In this document: piece after piece, positions 1-10,387 of the stretch
How the letters are laid out: every line of letters starts with the position of its first letter
Position numbering within the stretch: position 1 is the first letter of the stretch
Source of the DNA: Chloroflexota bacterium
Lineage (GTDB): Bacteria > Chloroflexota > Limnocylindria > Limnocylindrales > CSP1-4
Assembly: GCA_029778235.1 (NCBI GenBank)
Contig: JAKOQS010000034.1
Location: forward strand, 1-39,164
DNA: 39,164 bases
Direction: 5' to 3'
Program-made: the position numbers and the translations under genes
Notes under the pieces: generated by a model
Database searches by the model: none
Seen by the model: only the letters and a program-made list of their open reading frames with translations
Told to the model about the DNA's origin: nothing

Positions 1-2
1 CC

Positions 3-245
3 GCCCGCACCTCCGTCGGACCCGAGCCCGGCGTCCTCGACGTGGACGTCCGCGACGGCGTCGTCCGTCTCTCGGGCACCGTGGAGCGGAGGTCACTCGC
101 GGAGACCATCGTGGTGATCGCCCGCGACGTGGGCGGCGTCCTGCGCGTGGACGACCACCTGACGTGGGTCGAAGACGACGTCCGGCACCACACGATCGAC
201 CCGGACCACGGGAGCTACTTCGAGGCGGGCGGGCCCAGTCCGTGA
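3..245 (+). CDS. BON-domain protein, C-terminal part (5' end outside window)
   Basis: Frame is open from the window edge: ARTSVGPEPGVLDVDVRDGVVRLSGTVERRSLAETIVVIARDVGGVLRVDDHL, which resembles a BON domain. Stop overlaps the next start (GTGA). Confidence 0.6.
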   Translation, partial: ARTSVGPEPGVLDVDVRDGVVRLSGTVERRSLAETIVVIARDVGGVLRVDDHLTWVEDDVRHHTIDPDHGSYFEAGGPSP

Positions 246-1006
246 CGGACGACACGGCGGGCGTGCGCGACCAGTACGCCGCGGTCGCGGCGGCCTACCG
301 CACGTCGCGCGTCCACGCGACCGGCGCCGACCTGGACCGGATGGTCGAGCTGCTCGCGCCGACGGGGCGCGAAACGGCCCTGGACCTCGGCACCGGCGCC
401 GGCCACGCGGCCGTCCGGCTCGCGCCGCACGTGGCGCACGTCGAGGCCGTGGACCTGGTGCCCGAGATGCTCGCGCAGGCCCGGCTGCTCGCGGCCGAGC
501 GCGGCGTCGCCAACGTCGGGTTCCACGCGTGCGACGTGCGGGCGCTCCCCTTCGCCGACGCGAGCTTCGACGTGGGCGTGACGCGCGTGTCGGCCCACCA
601 CTGGTCGGACGTCCCCGCGGGGATCCGCGAGGCAGCACGGGTGCTGCGCCCGGGAGCGCGTCTGGTCGTCATCGACACGGTGGCCCCGGAAAGCCCGGCC
701 CTCGACTCGTTCATCAACGCCGTGGAGCTGCTCCGTGACCCTAGCCACGGCCGCGACCTCACGATGGACGGCTGGCGGCGGGTCCTGGAGGACGCCGGCT
801 TCCGCGTGGAGACGGCCGAGACGTCGCCCATCGAGCTGGCCTCGGCCGACTGGTTCGCCCGCTCACGGACAGCCCCCTGGCGGGAAGCGGCGGCGCGGCA
901 GCTCCTCATCGAGGCGCCGCCGCGGGCACGTGAGGCGTTCCGCATCGCCCCGGACGCGGAGTCCTTCTCGCTGATCCGCGGGATCCTCGCCGCGACGCGC
1001 CTCTGA
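242..1006 (+). CDS. SAM-dependent methyltransferase (Methyltransf_11-like)
   Basis: Motif I LDLGTGAGHAAVRLA, then VEAVDLVPEMLAQA and VLRPGARLVVIDT. GTG start overlaps the upstream stop. Confidence 0.85.
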   Translation: MTDDTAGVRDQYAAVAAAYRTSRVHATGADLDRMVELLAPTGRETALDLGTGAGHAAVRLAPHVAHVEAVDLVPEMLAQARLLAAERGVANVGFHACDVRALPFADASFDVGVTRVSAHHWSDVPAGIREAARVLRPGARLVVIDTVAPESPALDSFINAVELLRDPSHGRDLTMDGWRRVLEDAGFRVETAETSPIELASADWFARSRTAPWREAAARQLLIEAPPRAREAFRIAPDAESFSLIRGILAATRL

Positions 1007-1169
1007 CGCGGCCTGCCCGCGGGCCTCGGTCGTCGCCTCTGCCGACGGGCGTGGCTCGGAGACATGACGGACGGCACTGGAGGAAGACGCCCCCCGCCTG
1101 CGTACGATCGGCCCGCGGGCCGGGGGTGCGCCGGGCATCGCGCCCTCTCCGCGCAGGGGAGGACTCCCG

Positions 1170-2843
1170 ATGCTCCGCGCACGCCCACGCATCGTCGCGC
1201 TGCTCACCGGCGCCGCCGTGCTCGCCGCGCTGGTCGCGGCCCCGGCGACCTCCGCCGCCTCCACCCTCTACGTGGGCCCAGGCGGGGGACCAGGGGCATG
1301 CGCCTCGCCTGCGCACGCCACCATCGCCTCCGCGGTCGCAGCGGCGAGCGCAGGCGACACGATCCACGTCTGCGCGGGGACATACAACCTCGCCGCCACG
1401 GTGGTCGTCCCGGTCGACCTCTCCTTCGTCGGCGACGGCGCCGCGACCACGATCGTGGACGGGTCCAACGGCGGCACGCCGGTCCGGCTCTTCGACGCTC
1501 CCATGCTGACCCTCTCGTTCATCGGGCTCGCCCTGCGCAACGGCTCGGGCGTGCCCTTCGGCGGCGCGATCTTCGCGGGCGCAGTCACCGTCACGGACAG
1601 CACATTCAGCGGGAACAGCGCGGCGAACGCGGGCGGCGCGGTCTATGCGGAGACCGCAGCCAACGCGACGAACAGCACGTTCAGCGGGAACAGCGCGGGC
1701 AGCTACGGTGGCGCGATCTACGCGCGAGGCGCCATCACGGCCACGAGCAGCACGTTCAGCGGCAACAGCGCACCAGCCGGCAATGGCGGCGCGATCTACG
1801 GCTGTCCCGTCACCGCGACGAACAGCACGTTCAGCGGCAACAGCGCGCGCACCGCGGGAGCGATCAGCGCGAGCGGGTGCCCCGCCACGGTCGCGAACGC
1901 GACGTTCAGCGGGAACAGGGCGACGGCCGGCAATGGCGGCGCGATCTTTACCTACGCCAATGTCAGCGCGGCGCGCAGCACGTTCGCCGGGAACAGCGCG
2001 GCCTTCAACGGCGGCGCGATCGGCACGACGTACGCCGTCACCGCCACGGACAGCACCTTCAGCGGGAACAGCGCGCGAGCGGGCGGCGTGATCCATGCGA
2101 ACCGCGTCACGCTCGCGAACAGCACGCTCAGCGCGAACGCGGCCACGGCAGAGGGCGGCGCGGTCAGCGTCTACAGCCCCGGTAGCAGCCCCGCCACCGT
2201 CACGGCGACGAACAGCACGTTCAGCGGGAACAGCGCGCCGGACGGCGGCGCGATCCACTCCACGTCGGGTACCACGCTCGCGAACACGATCGTCGCGGGG
2301 ACGAGCGGACAGTGCGCCGTCCCCGGCCCGACCGACGGCGGCGGGAACCTCGTGACCGACGCGAGCTGCCCGGGGACGGTGACGACGGGGGCCGCCCTAG
2401 CTCTCGGACCCCTGGCGAGCAACGGCGGGCCCACGCAGACGATCGCCCTGGGCGCGACCTCCGTGGCGATCGACGCGGGGGTGGACGCGACGTGCGCGGC
2501 GGCGCCGGTGAACGGGGTGGACCAGCGCGGGGTCGCCCGCCCCCAGGGGGCCCACTGCGATGCCGGCGCCTTCGAGCGCGTCCCGACCGCGGCCCCGAGC
2601 CTCGTCATCACCCGGGTGAGCCCCGGATCGGGCAAGCTCGGGAGCATCGTGACGATCGTCGGGACGGGTTTCACGTTCGTGGACTCGGTGACGTTCAACG
2701 GGGTGGTCGCGACTTACTCGATCCGGAGCCCCTCGCTCATCGTCACGACGGTCCCGGTCGGCGCGACAACAGGGCCGATCCGCATCACGACCCGCCTCCG
2801 CCTCAGCGCGACGAGCCCGAATCGCTTCTTCGTCCTGCCCTGA
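1170..2843 (+). CDS. secreted Pmp-like beta-helix repeat protein with C-terminal IPT/TIG-like domain
   Basis: Signal peptide MLRARPRIVALLTGAAVLAALVAAPATSA; many TFSGNSA...GGAI repeats; C-term VSPGSGKLGSIVTIVGTGFTFVDSVTFNG. SD-like AGGGGAGGA upstream. Confidence 0.8.
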   Translation: MLRARPRIVALLTGAAVLAALVAAPATSAASTLYVGPGGGPGACASPAHATIASAVAAASAGDTIHVCAGTYNLAATVVVPVDLSFVGDGAATTIVDGSNGGTPVRLFDAPMLTLSFIGLALRNGSGVPFGGAIFAGAVTVTDSTFSGNSAANAGGAVYAETAANATNSTFSGNSAGSYGGAIYARGAITATSSTFSGNSAPAGNGGAIYGCPVTATNSTFSGNSARTAGAISASGCPATVANATFSGNRATAGNGGAIFTYANVSAARSTFAGNSAAFNGGAIGTTYAVTATDSTFSGNSARAGGVIHANRVTLANSTLSANAATAEGGAVSVYSPGSSPATVTATNSTFSGNSAPDGGAIHSTSGTTLANTIVAGTSGQCAVPGPTDGGGNLVTDASCPGTVTTGAALALGPLASNGGPTQTIALGATSVAIDAGVDATCAAAPVNGVDQRGVARPQGAHCDAGAFERVPTAAPSLVITRVSPGSGKLGSIVTIVGTGFTFVDSVTFNGVVATYSIRSPSLIVTTVPVGATTGPIRITTRLRLSATSPNRFFVLP

Positions 2844-2851
2844 CGCGAGGC

Positions 2852-2882
2852 CGACGGGCGTCCCTGCCCGGGGCGCCCGTCG
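2852..2882. terminator. bidirectional hairpin between convergent genes
   Basis: cgacgggcgtccc-tgccc-ggggcgcccgtcg, 13-bp stem (one G-T pair). No clear T-tract. Confidence 0.5.
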
Positions 2883-2919
2883 CTCGGCCTGACGACGGCC
2901 GGCGTCCGTCGCCGGGCGT

Positions 2920-4386
2920 CTACCGTCGGGCGGCGATGGCCCTCTCGTACATCGCCAGGTACCCCGCGACCGGCCCGGCCTCCCACGACCAGTCGTGCGC
3001 CATGCCGCGCGCGACGACCGCATCCCAGCGCGACCGGTCCGGGGCTGCGAACACGGCGGTCGCCCGCGCGACGGCCGCGGCGAGCGCCGCGCCCGACTCC
3101 TCCACGAACGTCCAGCCGGTCCCCTCGTCGGGCGCCACGTCGACGTCGATCACCGAGTCGGCCAGCCCGCCGGTGGCACGGACGACGGGCGGCGTGCCGT
3201 ACCGCATCGCGATCATCTGCGACTGCCCGGATGGCTCGAATCGCGAGGGCATCAGGAACAGGTCGGAACCCGCGTAGATCCGGCGGGCGAGGTCCCGGTC
3301 GAACGTCTCGCGGATCGCCACCCGGTCCGGCCGTGCTGCCGCCACCTCGCGCAGGCGGTCGGCGATCGCCGGGTCGCCGGAGCCGAGGACCACCAGCCGG
3401 ACGCCTGCGTCGGTCATCGATGCGGCGGCATCCGCCACCAGGTCGAACCCCTTCTGGGGGTCCAGCCGGCCGACCGCACCCGCGATGGGCCCCGCGGCGT
3501 CCGGGTCGAAGCCGAGCTCGCGCGCGAGCGCGTCGCGACAGGCCGCCTTGCCCGCCATCGAGCCCGGGCCGTAGACGGCCGGAAGGGCCCGGTCGGCGGC
3601 CGGATCCCACTGGTCGGTGTCGATGCCGTTGAGGATCCCCACGAACCGGTCGCCGCGTCCCGCGAGCGCCCAGTCGAGGCCCTTGCCCATCGCCGGCGTG
3701 CGCGCCTCGCTGGCGAAGGTGGGACTCACGGTGTTGACCATCTCCGCCCGCTCGATCGCCGTGCGCAGCAGGTCGAGGCCGTACGCGTCCCCGAAGCTGC
3801 CGGGCAGCCCCAGCGTCCACACGTCCGGGGCGTGGGTCCAGCCGTGGTAGGCCGGGTTGTGGAGGGTGAGCACGAAGGCCGTCCGACCGAGCGTGAAGTC
3901 GCCCCAGTACCACGCGTCCCGGTACAGGACGGCGGGCGCACCCTGCCAGTCGTGGACGTGGACGACGTCCACCGGCCGCGCCTCGACGCGCAGCGTCTCG
4001 AGCGCTGAGCGGCACAGCATCCCGAACCGCCAGGCGTTGTCCGGGTGGTCCCCGGACGGCGTCCCGTAGTACCCGTCGCGGTCGAACGCGGCGGGAAGGT
4101 CCACGAGCCGGAGGCGATAGCCGTCCGCCGCGACGGAGAGGATCTCCACGTCCGTGGCACCGTCGGCGGCGACGGGGTCCGGGACGCGCACCGTGGCGGT
4201 CGCCGCGTCCGAGGGAGCCGGGATCGCCCGGTACCGGGGCAGGAAGACGTCCACCGGCCCGTCCACACGCGACGACCCGTCGGCCCCCGGCCGACCGAGC
4301 GCCCGTGCGAGGGCATCCACCACGTCGCCCAGGCCGCCGGTCTTGGCCCAGGGCTCGCACTCCGAGGCGATCATGGTCACGCGCAT
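2920..4386 (-). CDS. glgA: glycogen/starch synthase (GT5)
   Basis: MRVTMIASECEPWAKTGGLGDVVDALARAL; HNPAYHG; GRLDPQKGFDLV; PSRFEPSGQSQMIAMRYGTPPVVRATGGLADSV. Confidence 0.92.
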   Translation of the reverse strand: MRVTMIASECEPWAKTGGLGDVVDALARALGRPGADGSSRVDGPVDVFLPRYRAIPAPSDAATATVRVPDPVAADGATDVEILSVAADGYRLRLVDLPAAFDRDGYYGTPSGDHPDNAWRFGMLCRSALETLRVEARPVDVVHVHDWQGAPAVLYRDAWYWGDFTLGRTAFVLTLHNPAYHGWTHAPDVWTLGLPGSFGDAYGLDLLRTAIERAEMVNTVSPTFASEARTPAMGKGLDWALAGRGDRFVGILNGIDTDQWDPAADRALPAVYGPGSMAGKAACRDALARELGFDPDAAGPIAGAVGRLDPQKGFDLVADAAASMTDAGVRLVVLGSGDPAIADRLREVAAARPDRVAIRETFDRDLARRIYAGSDLFLMPSRFEPSGQSQMIAMRYGTPPVVRATGGLADSVIDVDVAPDEGTGWTFVEESGAALAAAVARATAVFAAPDRSRWDAVVARGMAHDWSWEAGPVAGYLAMYERAIAARR

Positions 4387-4392
4387 GGGTCC

Positions 4393-4421
4393 ATGGTACC
4401 CGCGGCGGGTCGCCCCGGACC
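4393..4421 (-). promoter_or_regulatory. candidate promoter of glgA: GGTCCG-N17-TACCAT, 6 nt from ATG
   Basis: Read on the minus strand; no Shine-Dalgarno between the box and ATG. Confidence 0.45.
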
Positions 4422-4473
4422 GCCGCGCCGGAGCAGGTGCAGCGTGGCGGGGAGGGGCGGTCTACTAAACCGG

Positions 4474-4503
4474 TTCACGCGGCGCAGGATGCGGCGCTAT
4501 CAT
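4474..4503 (+). promoter_or_regulatory. candidate promoter of glgP: TTCACG-N18-TATCAT, 9 nt from ATG 4513
   Basis: ttcacg 4474-4479 and tatcat 4498-4503. Confidence 0.45.
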
Positions 4504-4512
4504 CCGCCCGAC

Positions 4513-6720
4513 ATGGAGCCGCTCGTCACGATCCCTACCCTCCCGGGTCCGCCGATCCGGGTCCCCCCGCCGCTCGACGGCCTGCGGCGCATCGCCTACA
4601 ACCTCTGGTGGGCGTGGCACACGGACGCCCGCCGCCTGTTCGCGCGCATCGACCCGCACGCCTGGACGCGCCACCACAGCCCCGTGAGCGCACTGCTCTC
4701 GGGCGTGGACTGGCCCGCGCTGCTCGACGACCCGCGCTTCATGGCCGAGGCGGAGGACGTGGTGCGCCGCTTCGACGCCTACATGGCCGCCGGGGCGGAC
4801 CACTGGTTCGCCCGCCGCCACGGCAACGACCTCCCGGGTCCCGTCGCGTACTTCTGCGCCGAGTACGGGATCCACGAATCGCTGGGCATCTACTCGGGAG
4901 GCCTCGGCGTCCTCGCGGGCGACCACACCAAGACCGCCAGCGACATGGCGATCCCCTTCGTCGGGGTTGGGCTCCTGTACCGGAACGGCTACTTCCGCCA
5001 GACGATCGATGCGGACGGCCACCAGGAGCACGCCTACGCGGACTACGACCCGGCCACGCTGCCGATCCTGCGCGTCGCGGACGCCAGCGGAGACCCGCTG
5101 ACCGTCCCCGTCGAGCTGCCGGGCCGCACCCTGACCGTCGCGGTCTGGCGGGCGCAGGTCGGCCGCACCCCCGTGCTGCTGCTGGACACGGACGTCCCCG
5201 AGAACGACGAGGCCGACCGGCCGATCACGCACATCCTGTACGTCCGCGGCCGCGAGATGCGGCTGCACCAGGAGCTCGTCCTGGGCGTCGGCGGCGTCCG
5301 CGCCATCCGCGCGCTCGGCATCGCGCCGTCGGTCTGGCACCTCAACGAGGGTCACTCGGCGTTCCTCCTCGCCGAGCGCGCACGCGAGCTGGTCGCGGCC
5401 GGCGACTCGCTCGACGACGCCTTCGTCACGGTGAAGCGCGACAGCGTCTTCACGATCCACACGCCGGTCTCGGCCGGGAACGAGCGCTTCGACGCCGACC
5501 TGGTGCGGCGGGTCGCGGGCCCGCTCTTCGACGGGGATGGCCGTCCGCGGACGGGTGGGGTCCCCGTGGACGCCATCCTGGAGCGCGGCCTGGGAGTGGA
5601 CGGCGACGGCAGCCAGTTCGACATGACCGCCTTCTCGCTGCGCCTGACCAACGGGGCCAACGCGGTGAGCCGGCTCCACGCCCGGACGGCCAACGCCACG
5701 TGGAGCCCCATCCTCACCGAGCCGATCCTCGCGGTGACCAACGGGGTGCACGCGCCGACGTGGGTCGGCATGCCGATGGGACAGCTGTACGCGCGCTACC
5801 TCGATGCGGATCTGGACGACCTCGACGGCCGGACGAACGGGACGCGGTTCTGGGACAAGGTCGGGAAGCTCCCCGATCGCGAGCTCTGGGAGGCCCATCA
5901 GCGCCAGAAGCGCGACCTGATGCACTTCGCGCGCGGACGGCTGGTGCGCCAGTTCGCCCGGCACGGAGAGGCGCCGTCGGTCCTCGCTGCGCTCGAGTCC
6001 GAGCTGGACCCGACGATCCTCACGATCGGCTTCGCCCGGCGATTCGCCACGTACAAGCGGGCCAGCCTGATCTTCCGCGACATGGACAGGCTCGCGCGCC
6101 TCGTGGACGACCCGGACCGCCCGGTCCAGTTCATCTTCGCGGGCAAGGCGCACCCCGCCGACCGACCGGGCCAGCAGGTCATCCAGGACATCTTCGGCCG
6201 GTCGCGGGGTGACCGGCTCCGCGGCCGCGTGTTCATCCTCGAGGACTACGACATGCGGATCGCGCGCTACCTGGTGCAGGGCGTGGACGTGTGGATGAAC
6301 ACGCCGCGTCGCCCGCTGGAGGCCTCCGGCACGTCCGGCATGAAGGCGGCGCAGAACGGCGTCCTGAACCTCTCCGTCCTCGACGGCTGGTGGGACGAGG
6401 GCTGGAACGGCGACAACGGCTGGGCGATCGGCGGGCGGGAGACCGACCCCGACGAAGGGGCGCAGGACCACGCCGACTCGCTCGACCTCTACCGCCTGCT
6501 GGAGACCGAGGTCGTGCCGCGGTACTACGAGCGCGACGCGAACGGCGTCCCGCACGCGTGGCTGCAGCTCGTGCGCGCGGCGATCGCGAGCTCCATCTGG
6601 CGCTTCTCCACGACGCGGATGCTCCACGAGTACGTGGAGCAGCTGTACCTCCCTGCCGCCGGCGTCCCCGTCCCCGGGGCCGGCGACGCACAGCCTCACC
6701 TCGTGACGGAGGCCGGCTGA
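4513..6720 (+). CDS. glgP: alpha-glucan (glycogen) phosphorylase, GT35 short form
   Basis: [73 protein letters not shown]. The ORF is open further upstream but ATG 4513 is the likely start. Confidence 0.92.
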   Translation: MEPLVTIPTLPGPPIRVPPPLDGLRRIAYNLWWAWHTDARRLFARIDPHAWTRHHSPVSALLSGVDWPALLDDPRFMAEAEDVVRRFDAYMAAGADHWFARRHGNDLPGPVAYFCAEYGIHESLGIYSGGLGVLAGDHTKTASDMAIPFVGVGLLYRNGYFRQTIDADGHQEHAYADYDPATLPILRVADASGDPLTVPVELPGRTLTVAVWRAQVGRTPVLLLDTDVPENDEADRPITHILYVRGREMRLHQELVLGVGGVRAIRALGIAPSVWHLNEGHSAFLLAERARELVAAGDSLDDAFVTVKRDSVFTIHTPVSAGNERFDADLVRRVAGPLFDGDGRPRTGGVPVDAILERGLGVDGDGSQFDMTAFSLRLTNGANAVSRLHARTANATWSPILTEPILAVTNGVHAPTWVGMPMGQLYARYLDADLDDLDGRTNGTRFWDKVGKLPDRELWEAHQRQKRDLMHFARGRLVRQFARHGEAPSVLAALESELDPTILTIGFARRFATYKRASLIFRDMDRLARLVDDPDRPVQFIFAGKAHPADRPGQQVIQDIFGRSRGDRLRGRVFILEDYDMRIARYLVQGVDVWMNTPRRPLEASGTSGMKAAQNGVLNLSVLDGWWDEGWNGDNGWAIGGRETDPDEGAQDHADSLDLYRLLETEVVPRYYERDANGVPHAWLQLVRAAIASSIWRFSTTRMLHEYVEQLYLPAAGVPVPGAGDAQPHLVTEAG

Positions 6721-6788
6721 CCCACCCACGCGCGTCGCGAAGCGGCGCGCCGACCCCGCCCGCTCGCGCATCGGAAGGACATGCCACG

Positions 6789-8963
6789 GTGGCGCCTCGG
6801 ATCTCGCTCGCACTCGCGCTCCACAACCACCAGCCGGTGGGCAACTTCGGCTGGGTCTTCGCGGAGGTCTACGAGACCGCGTACCTCCCGATGCTCGAGG
6901 CGCTGGAGCGCCACCCGGGCGTCAGGCTGGGGCTGCACTACACCGGACCGCTCCTCGAATGGCTGGCAGCCGAGCGCCCGGACTTCGTCGAGCGCCTGCG
7001 TGCGCTGGTGCGACGCGGCCAGGTCGAGCTGCTCGGTGGCGGGATGTTCGAGCCGGTCCTCGCCTCGCTCCCGGAGCGGGACCGGATCGCCCAGCTGACG
7101 CGGATGGCGGATGCCGTGGAGGCGCTCAGCGGGGCGCGACCCACCGGGGCATGGCTCGCCGAGCGCGTCTGGGAGCCGGACCTCCCCACGTCCCTCGTCC
7201 GTGCCGGCTACCGCTACACGATCGTGGACGACAACCACTTCCGGGCGGCCGCCATCCCGGAGGAGGCGCACTGGGGCGCGTACACGACCGAGGACCAGGG
7301 GGCGATCCTGCGCGTCTTCGGCACCGAGCAGGGGCTCCGGTACCGGATCCCGTTCGGCGACGTGGACGACGTCATCGCCTACCTGCGGGCGCACGCGACG
7401 GAGGAGGGCGACCGGGTCGGCGTGATGGGCGACGACGGCGAGAAGTTCGGCTCGTGGCCCACCACGTGGGAGCACTGCTGGGGCGCCACGCGGTGGGTCG
7501 ACCGCTTCTTCTCGGCCCTCGAGGCCAACGCCGACTGGCTCACGACGATCACGCCGGGCGGCTGGCTCGCCGAGCGCGCCCCCATCGGCCGCGTCTACCT
7601 GCCGACCGCGTCGTACGCCGAGATGGGCGAGTGGGTCCTCCCGGCGGACGAGTCCCTCGTCTTCGCCGACCTGCTGCACCGCGCACGGGCCGAGCACCTG
7701 CCCGAGGCCCGGTACCTCCGCGGCGGCTTCTGGCGCAACTTCCAGGTCAAGTACCGCGAGATCAACGACCTCCACAAGCGGATGCTCGGGGTCTCGCAGA
7801 AGGTCGCAGCCCTGCCCGAGGGCCCCGCCCGCGAGGCCGCGCTCGACCACCTGATGCGCGGGCAGTCCAACGACTGCTACTGGCACGGGCTCTTCGGCGG
7901 CATCTACATCAGTCACATGCGGCTCGCGACCCACGAGCACCTCATCCTCGCCGAGGACATCGCCGACCGCGTCGCGCGTGACACCGGGGAGCGCGTGGAC
8001 GGGGGCCGCGTCGTGGACGCGGACATGGACGGCATCGACGAGGTCGTCCTGTCGACGCCGGGGCAGGTGGTCGTCGTCAAGCCCAACGAGGGGGGCGGCG
8101 TCGGCACGTGGGACATCCGCCCGGTCGCCCACGCACTCGCGGCGGTGATGCGGCGGCGGCCGGAGGCATACCACGCGACGCTCGTCGAGCACGAGAGGCG
8201 CCTCGCCGCGGAGGACGCGCAGGCCGCAGCCGGCGGCGCCGTCGGGTCGATCCACGACCGGGTCACGACGAAGGAGCCGGGCCTCGCGGAGCGGCTGCAC
8301 TACGACGGGTACGAGCGCCGGAGCGGACTGGTCCACGTTCTGCCCGCCGGCACCGGGGCGGAGGCGTTCCTCGATGCCGCGTTCGAAGAGCTCGGCGATC
8401 TCGTGGACGGCGCCTACGCCGTGTCGGACCTGGCGGACGACCACGTGACGCTGGTGCGCGACGGGTCGGTCCGCGCCGGCGATGCGCGCGTCCCCGTGCA
8501 CGCGACGAAGATCCTCGCGGTGGGCGGCGACCGGTCGGCGCCCACGCTCGAGGAGACCGTGACGCTCGAGAACCGGGGGGCCGCCGCGATCGACGGCATC
8601 CTCGCGGTCGAGTGGGCGACGACGATGCTCGGCGGGGGCGGGAACCCGGCGGCCTGGTACGCGGCCGGCGACGTGCGGACGACCCACGACGCGACCGGGT
8701 CCGTCGAGGAGATGGACGTCGTCCGGTCCGGCAACACGTACATCGGGGTCGAGGTGGCCACCCGCGCGGAGCCGCCGGCGAGCGCCTTCTGGGGACCGAT
8801 CGAGACCGTCTCCAACTCGGAGGCCGGCTTCGAGCGCGTCTACCAGGGCAGCGCCCTCGTGATCGCATGGCCGCTGCACCTGGCCCCGGGCGCGTCGCTG
8901 ACCGTGACGGTCCGTCACGCGGTCGCGACGACGCGCGACCGGGCGGCCGAGGAGGGGTGCTAG
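6789..8963 (+). CDS. glycoside hydrolase GH57 (alpha-amylase/4-alpha-glucanotransferase type, DUF1925/DUF1926-like C-terminus)
   Basis: [32 protein letters not shown]; nucleophile region [30 protein letters not shown]-like GGAAGGA upstream of GTG. Confidence 0.88.
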   Translation: MAPRISLALALHNHQPVGNFGWVFAEVYETAYLPMLEALERHPGVRLGLHYTGPLLEWLAAERPDFVERLRALVRRGQVELLGGGMFEPVLASLPERDRIAQLTRMADAVEALSGARPTGAWLAERVWEPDLPTSLVRAGYRYTIVDDNHFRAAAIPEEAHWGAYTTEDQGAILRVFGTEQGLRYRIPFGDVDDVIAYLRAHATEEGDRVGVMGDDGEKFGSWPTTWEHCWGATRWVDRFFSALEANADWLTTITPGGWLAERAPIGRVYLPTASYAEMGEWVLPADESLVFADLLHRARAEHLPEARYLRGGFWRNFQVKYREINDLHKRMLGVSQKVAALPEGPAREAALDHLMRGQSNDCYWHGLFGGIYISHMRLATHEHLILAEDIADRVARDTGERVDGGRVVDADMDGIDEVVLSTPGQVVVVKPNEGGGVGTWDIRPVAHALAAVMRRRPEAYHATLVEHERRLAAEDAQAAAGGAVGSIHDRVTTKEPGLAERLHYDGYERRSGLVHVLPAGTGAEAFLDAAFEELGDLVDGAYAVSDLADDHVTLVRDGSVRAGDARVPVHATKILAVGGDRSAPTLEETVTLENRGAAAIDGILAVEWATTMLGGGGNPAAWYAAGDVRTTHDATGSVEEMDVVRSGNTYIGVEVATRAEPPASAFWGPIETVSNSEAGFERVYQGSALVIAWPLHLAPGASLTVTVRHAVATTRDRAAEEGC

Positions 8964-10375
8964 CGCCGGTGAGCCGCGGCCGACTCGTCGTCCACGGGCA
9001 CTTCTACCAGCCGGAGCGGCGGGACCCCTTCTCCGGCCGGATCGCGCCGGCGGCGGCCGCGGCGCCGTTCCGCGACTGGAACGAGCGCGTGGACGCGGAG
9101 TGCTACCGGCCGATCGCCGAGCGCGGCGACTTCGGCCGCATCTCGTTCGACCTGGGGCCCACGCTGGCGGCGTGGCTGGAGGAGCACGACCCGGCCACGC
9201 TCGACCGGGTCACGGCCGACGGCGTCGACGCGGTGGCGCAGGCCTACCACCACGCGATCCTCCCCCTCGCCTCCCTCCGCGATCGGCGGACGGAGATCCG
9301 CTGGGGCCTGCGCGACTTCGCGGCCCGGTTCGGGCGGCCGGCCCGCGGGCTCTGGCTGCCGGAGACCGCGATGGACCTCCCGACGCTCCGCCTCGCTGCC
9401 GCGGAGGGGGTCCGCTACACGATCCTGGCGCCGTGGCAGGCCGCGGACCCGGAGACCGACACGCGCCGGCCGTACCGCGTGGACCTCGGCGGCGGCAGGA
9501 GCATGGTGATCGCGTTCTACGACCGGGCGATCTCGGCGGCCGTCAGCTTCGAGGACGGGGTGACGGTCGACGCCGACCTGTTCGCACGTGAGTGGGTCGC
9601 ACCCCGGCTCACGGGCCCGCTGCCGCCCGGTGTCGGCGAGCCGCTCGTCCTGATCGCAACGGACGGCGAGCTGTACGGCCACCACAAGCCGTTCCGCGAC
9701 CTGTTCCTTCACCGGCTCGTGGCCGACGGCCGGGCCGTCCCGGGGCGCGGCTTCGACGTCGCTGCGCTGGGCGGCATCGTCGAGGAGGGGCCGCGCGAGC
9801 CGTTCCCCGTCACGCGCCTCCGGGAGGGCACCTCGTGGTCGTGCCACCATGGCCTCCTGCGCTGGCATGCCGAGTGCCCGTGCGTGACGGACGGCAGGTG
9901 GAAGCGGCCGCTGCGGGCGGCGCTCGACCGGCTGGCAGGGGGCATCGATGCCGTGGCGAAGGACCTGGTCCGCGCCGCCGGCGCGGATCCCCGGGTCCTC
10001 TGGGAGGCACGGGACCGATACGTGGACGTGGCCACCGGACGCCAGGAGGCCGACCGCTTCGTCCGCGACGCGCTCGGCGGCGACCGGTCCGCCCGCCGTC
10101 GGCGCCTGTTCGCCGTCCTGCTCGAAGCCCAGCGGTGGCGGCTCGCGATGTTCGCGAGCGACGGGTGGTACTGGGACGACCCAGCGCGGGAGGAGACGCG
10201 GCACGTCCTCCGGTGCGCCGCCAAGGCCGTCCGGGCCGTGGACGCGGCGGCCGGGACGCGGATCGAGCGGGAGCTGCTCGAGGACCTCTCCCTGTTCTCG
10301 TCACCCGCCCGGCGCATCGACGGGGCCGCGATCTACCGCGAGGCCCTCGCGGAGGTGGGACAGCCGCTCCCCTGA
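8957..10375 (+). CDS. GH57-family glycoside hydrolase, DUF3536-type
   Basis: [81 protein letters not shown]. Start GTG 8957 (overlapping the previous stop) or 8969. Confidence 0.85.
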   Translation: MLAPVSRGRLVVHGHFYQPERRDPFSGRIAPAAAAAPFRDWNERVDAECYRPIAERGDFGRISFDLGPTLAAWLEEHDPATLDRVTADGVDAVAQAYHHAILPLASLRDRRTEIRWGLRDFAARFGRPARGLWLPETAMDLPTLRLAAAEGVRYTILAPWQAADPETDTRRPYRVDLGGGRSMVIAFYDRAISAAVSFEDGVTVDADLFAREWVAPRLTGPLPPGVGEPLVLIATDGELYGHHKPFRDLFLHRLVADGRAVPGRGFDVAALGGIVEEGPREPFPVTRLREGTSWSCHHGLLRWHAECPCVTDGRWKRPLRAALDRLAGGIDAVAKDLVRAAGADPRVLWEARDRYVDVATGRQEADRFVRDALGGDRSARRRRLFAVLLEAQRWRLAMFASDGWYWDDPAREETRHVLRCAAKAVRAVDAAAGTRIERELLEDLSLFSSPARRIDGAAIYREALAEVGQPLP

Positions 10376-10387
10376 CGACGGGGGCCG

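Noticed and set aside
1600-2240. CRISPR-like regularly repeated sequence
   Set aside because: Repeats are in-frame codons for TFSGNSA/GGAI in a surface protein; spacing varies and spacers are related to each other.
906-2258. 450-aa minus-strand ORF and other long ORFs antisense to the Pmp-like gene
   Set aside because: Low-complexity Arg/Ala/Asp composition with no domain; mirror of the repeat-coding strand.
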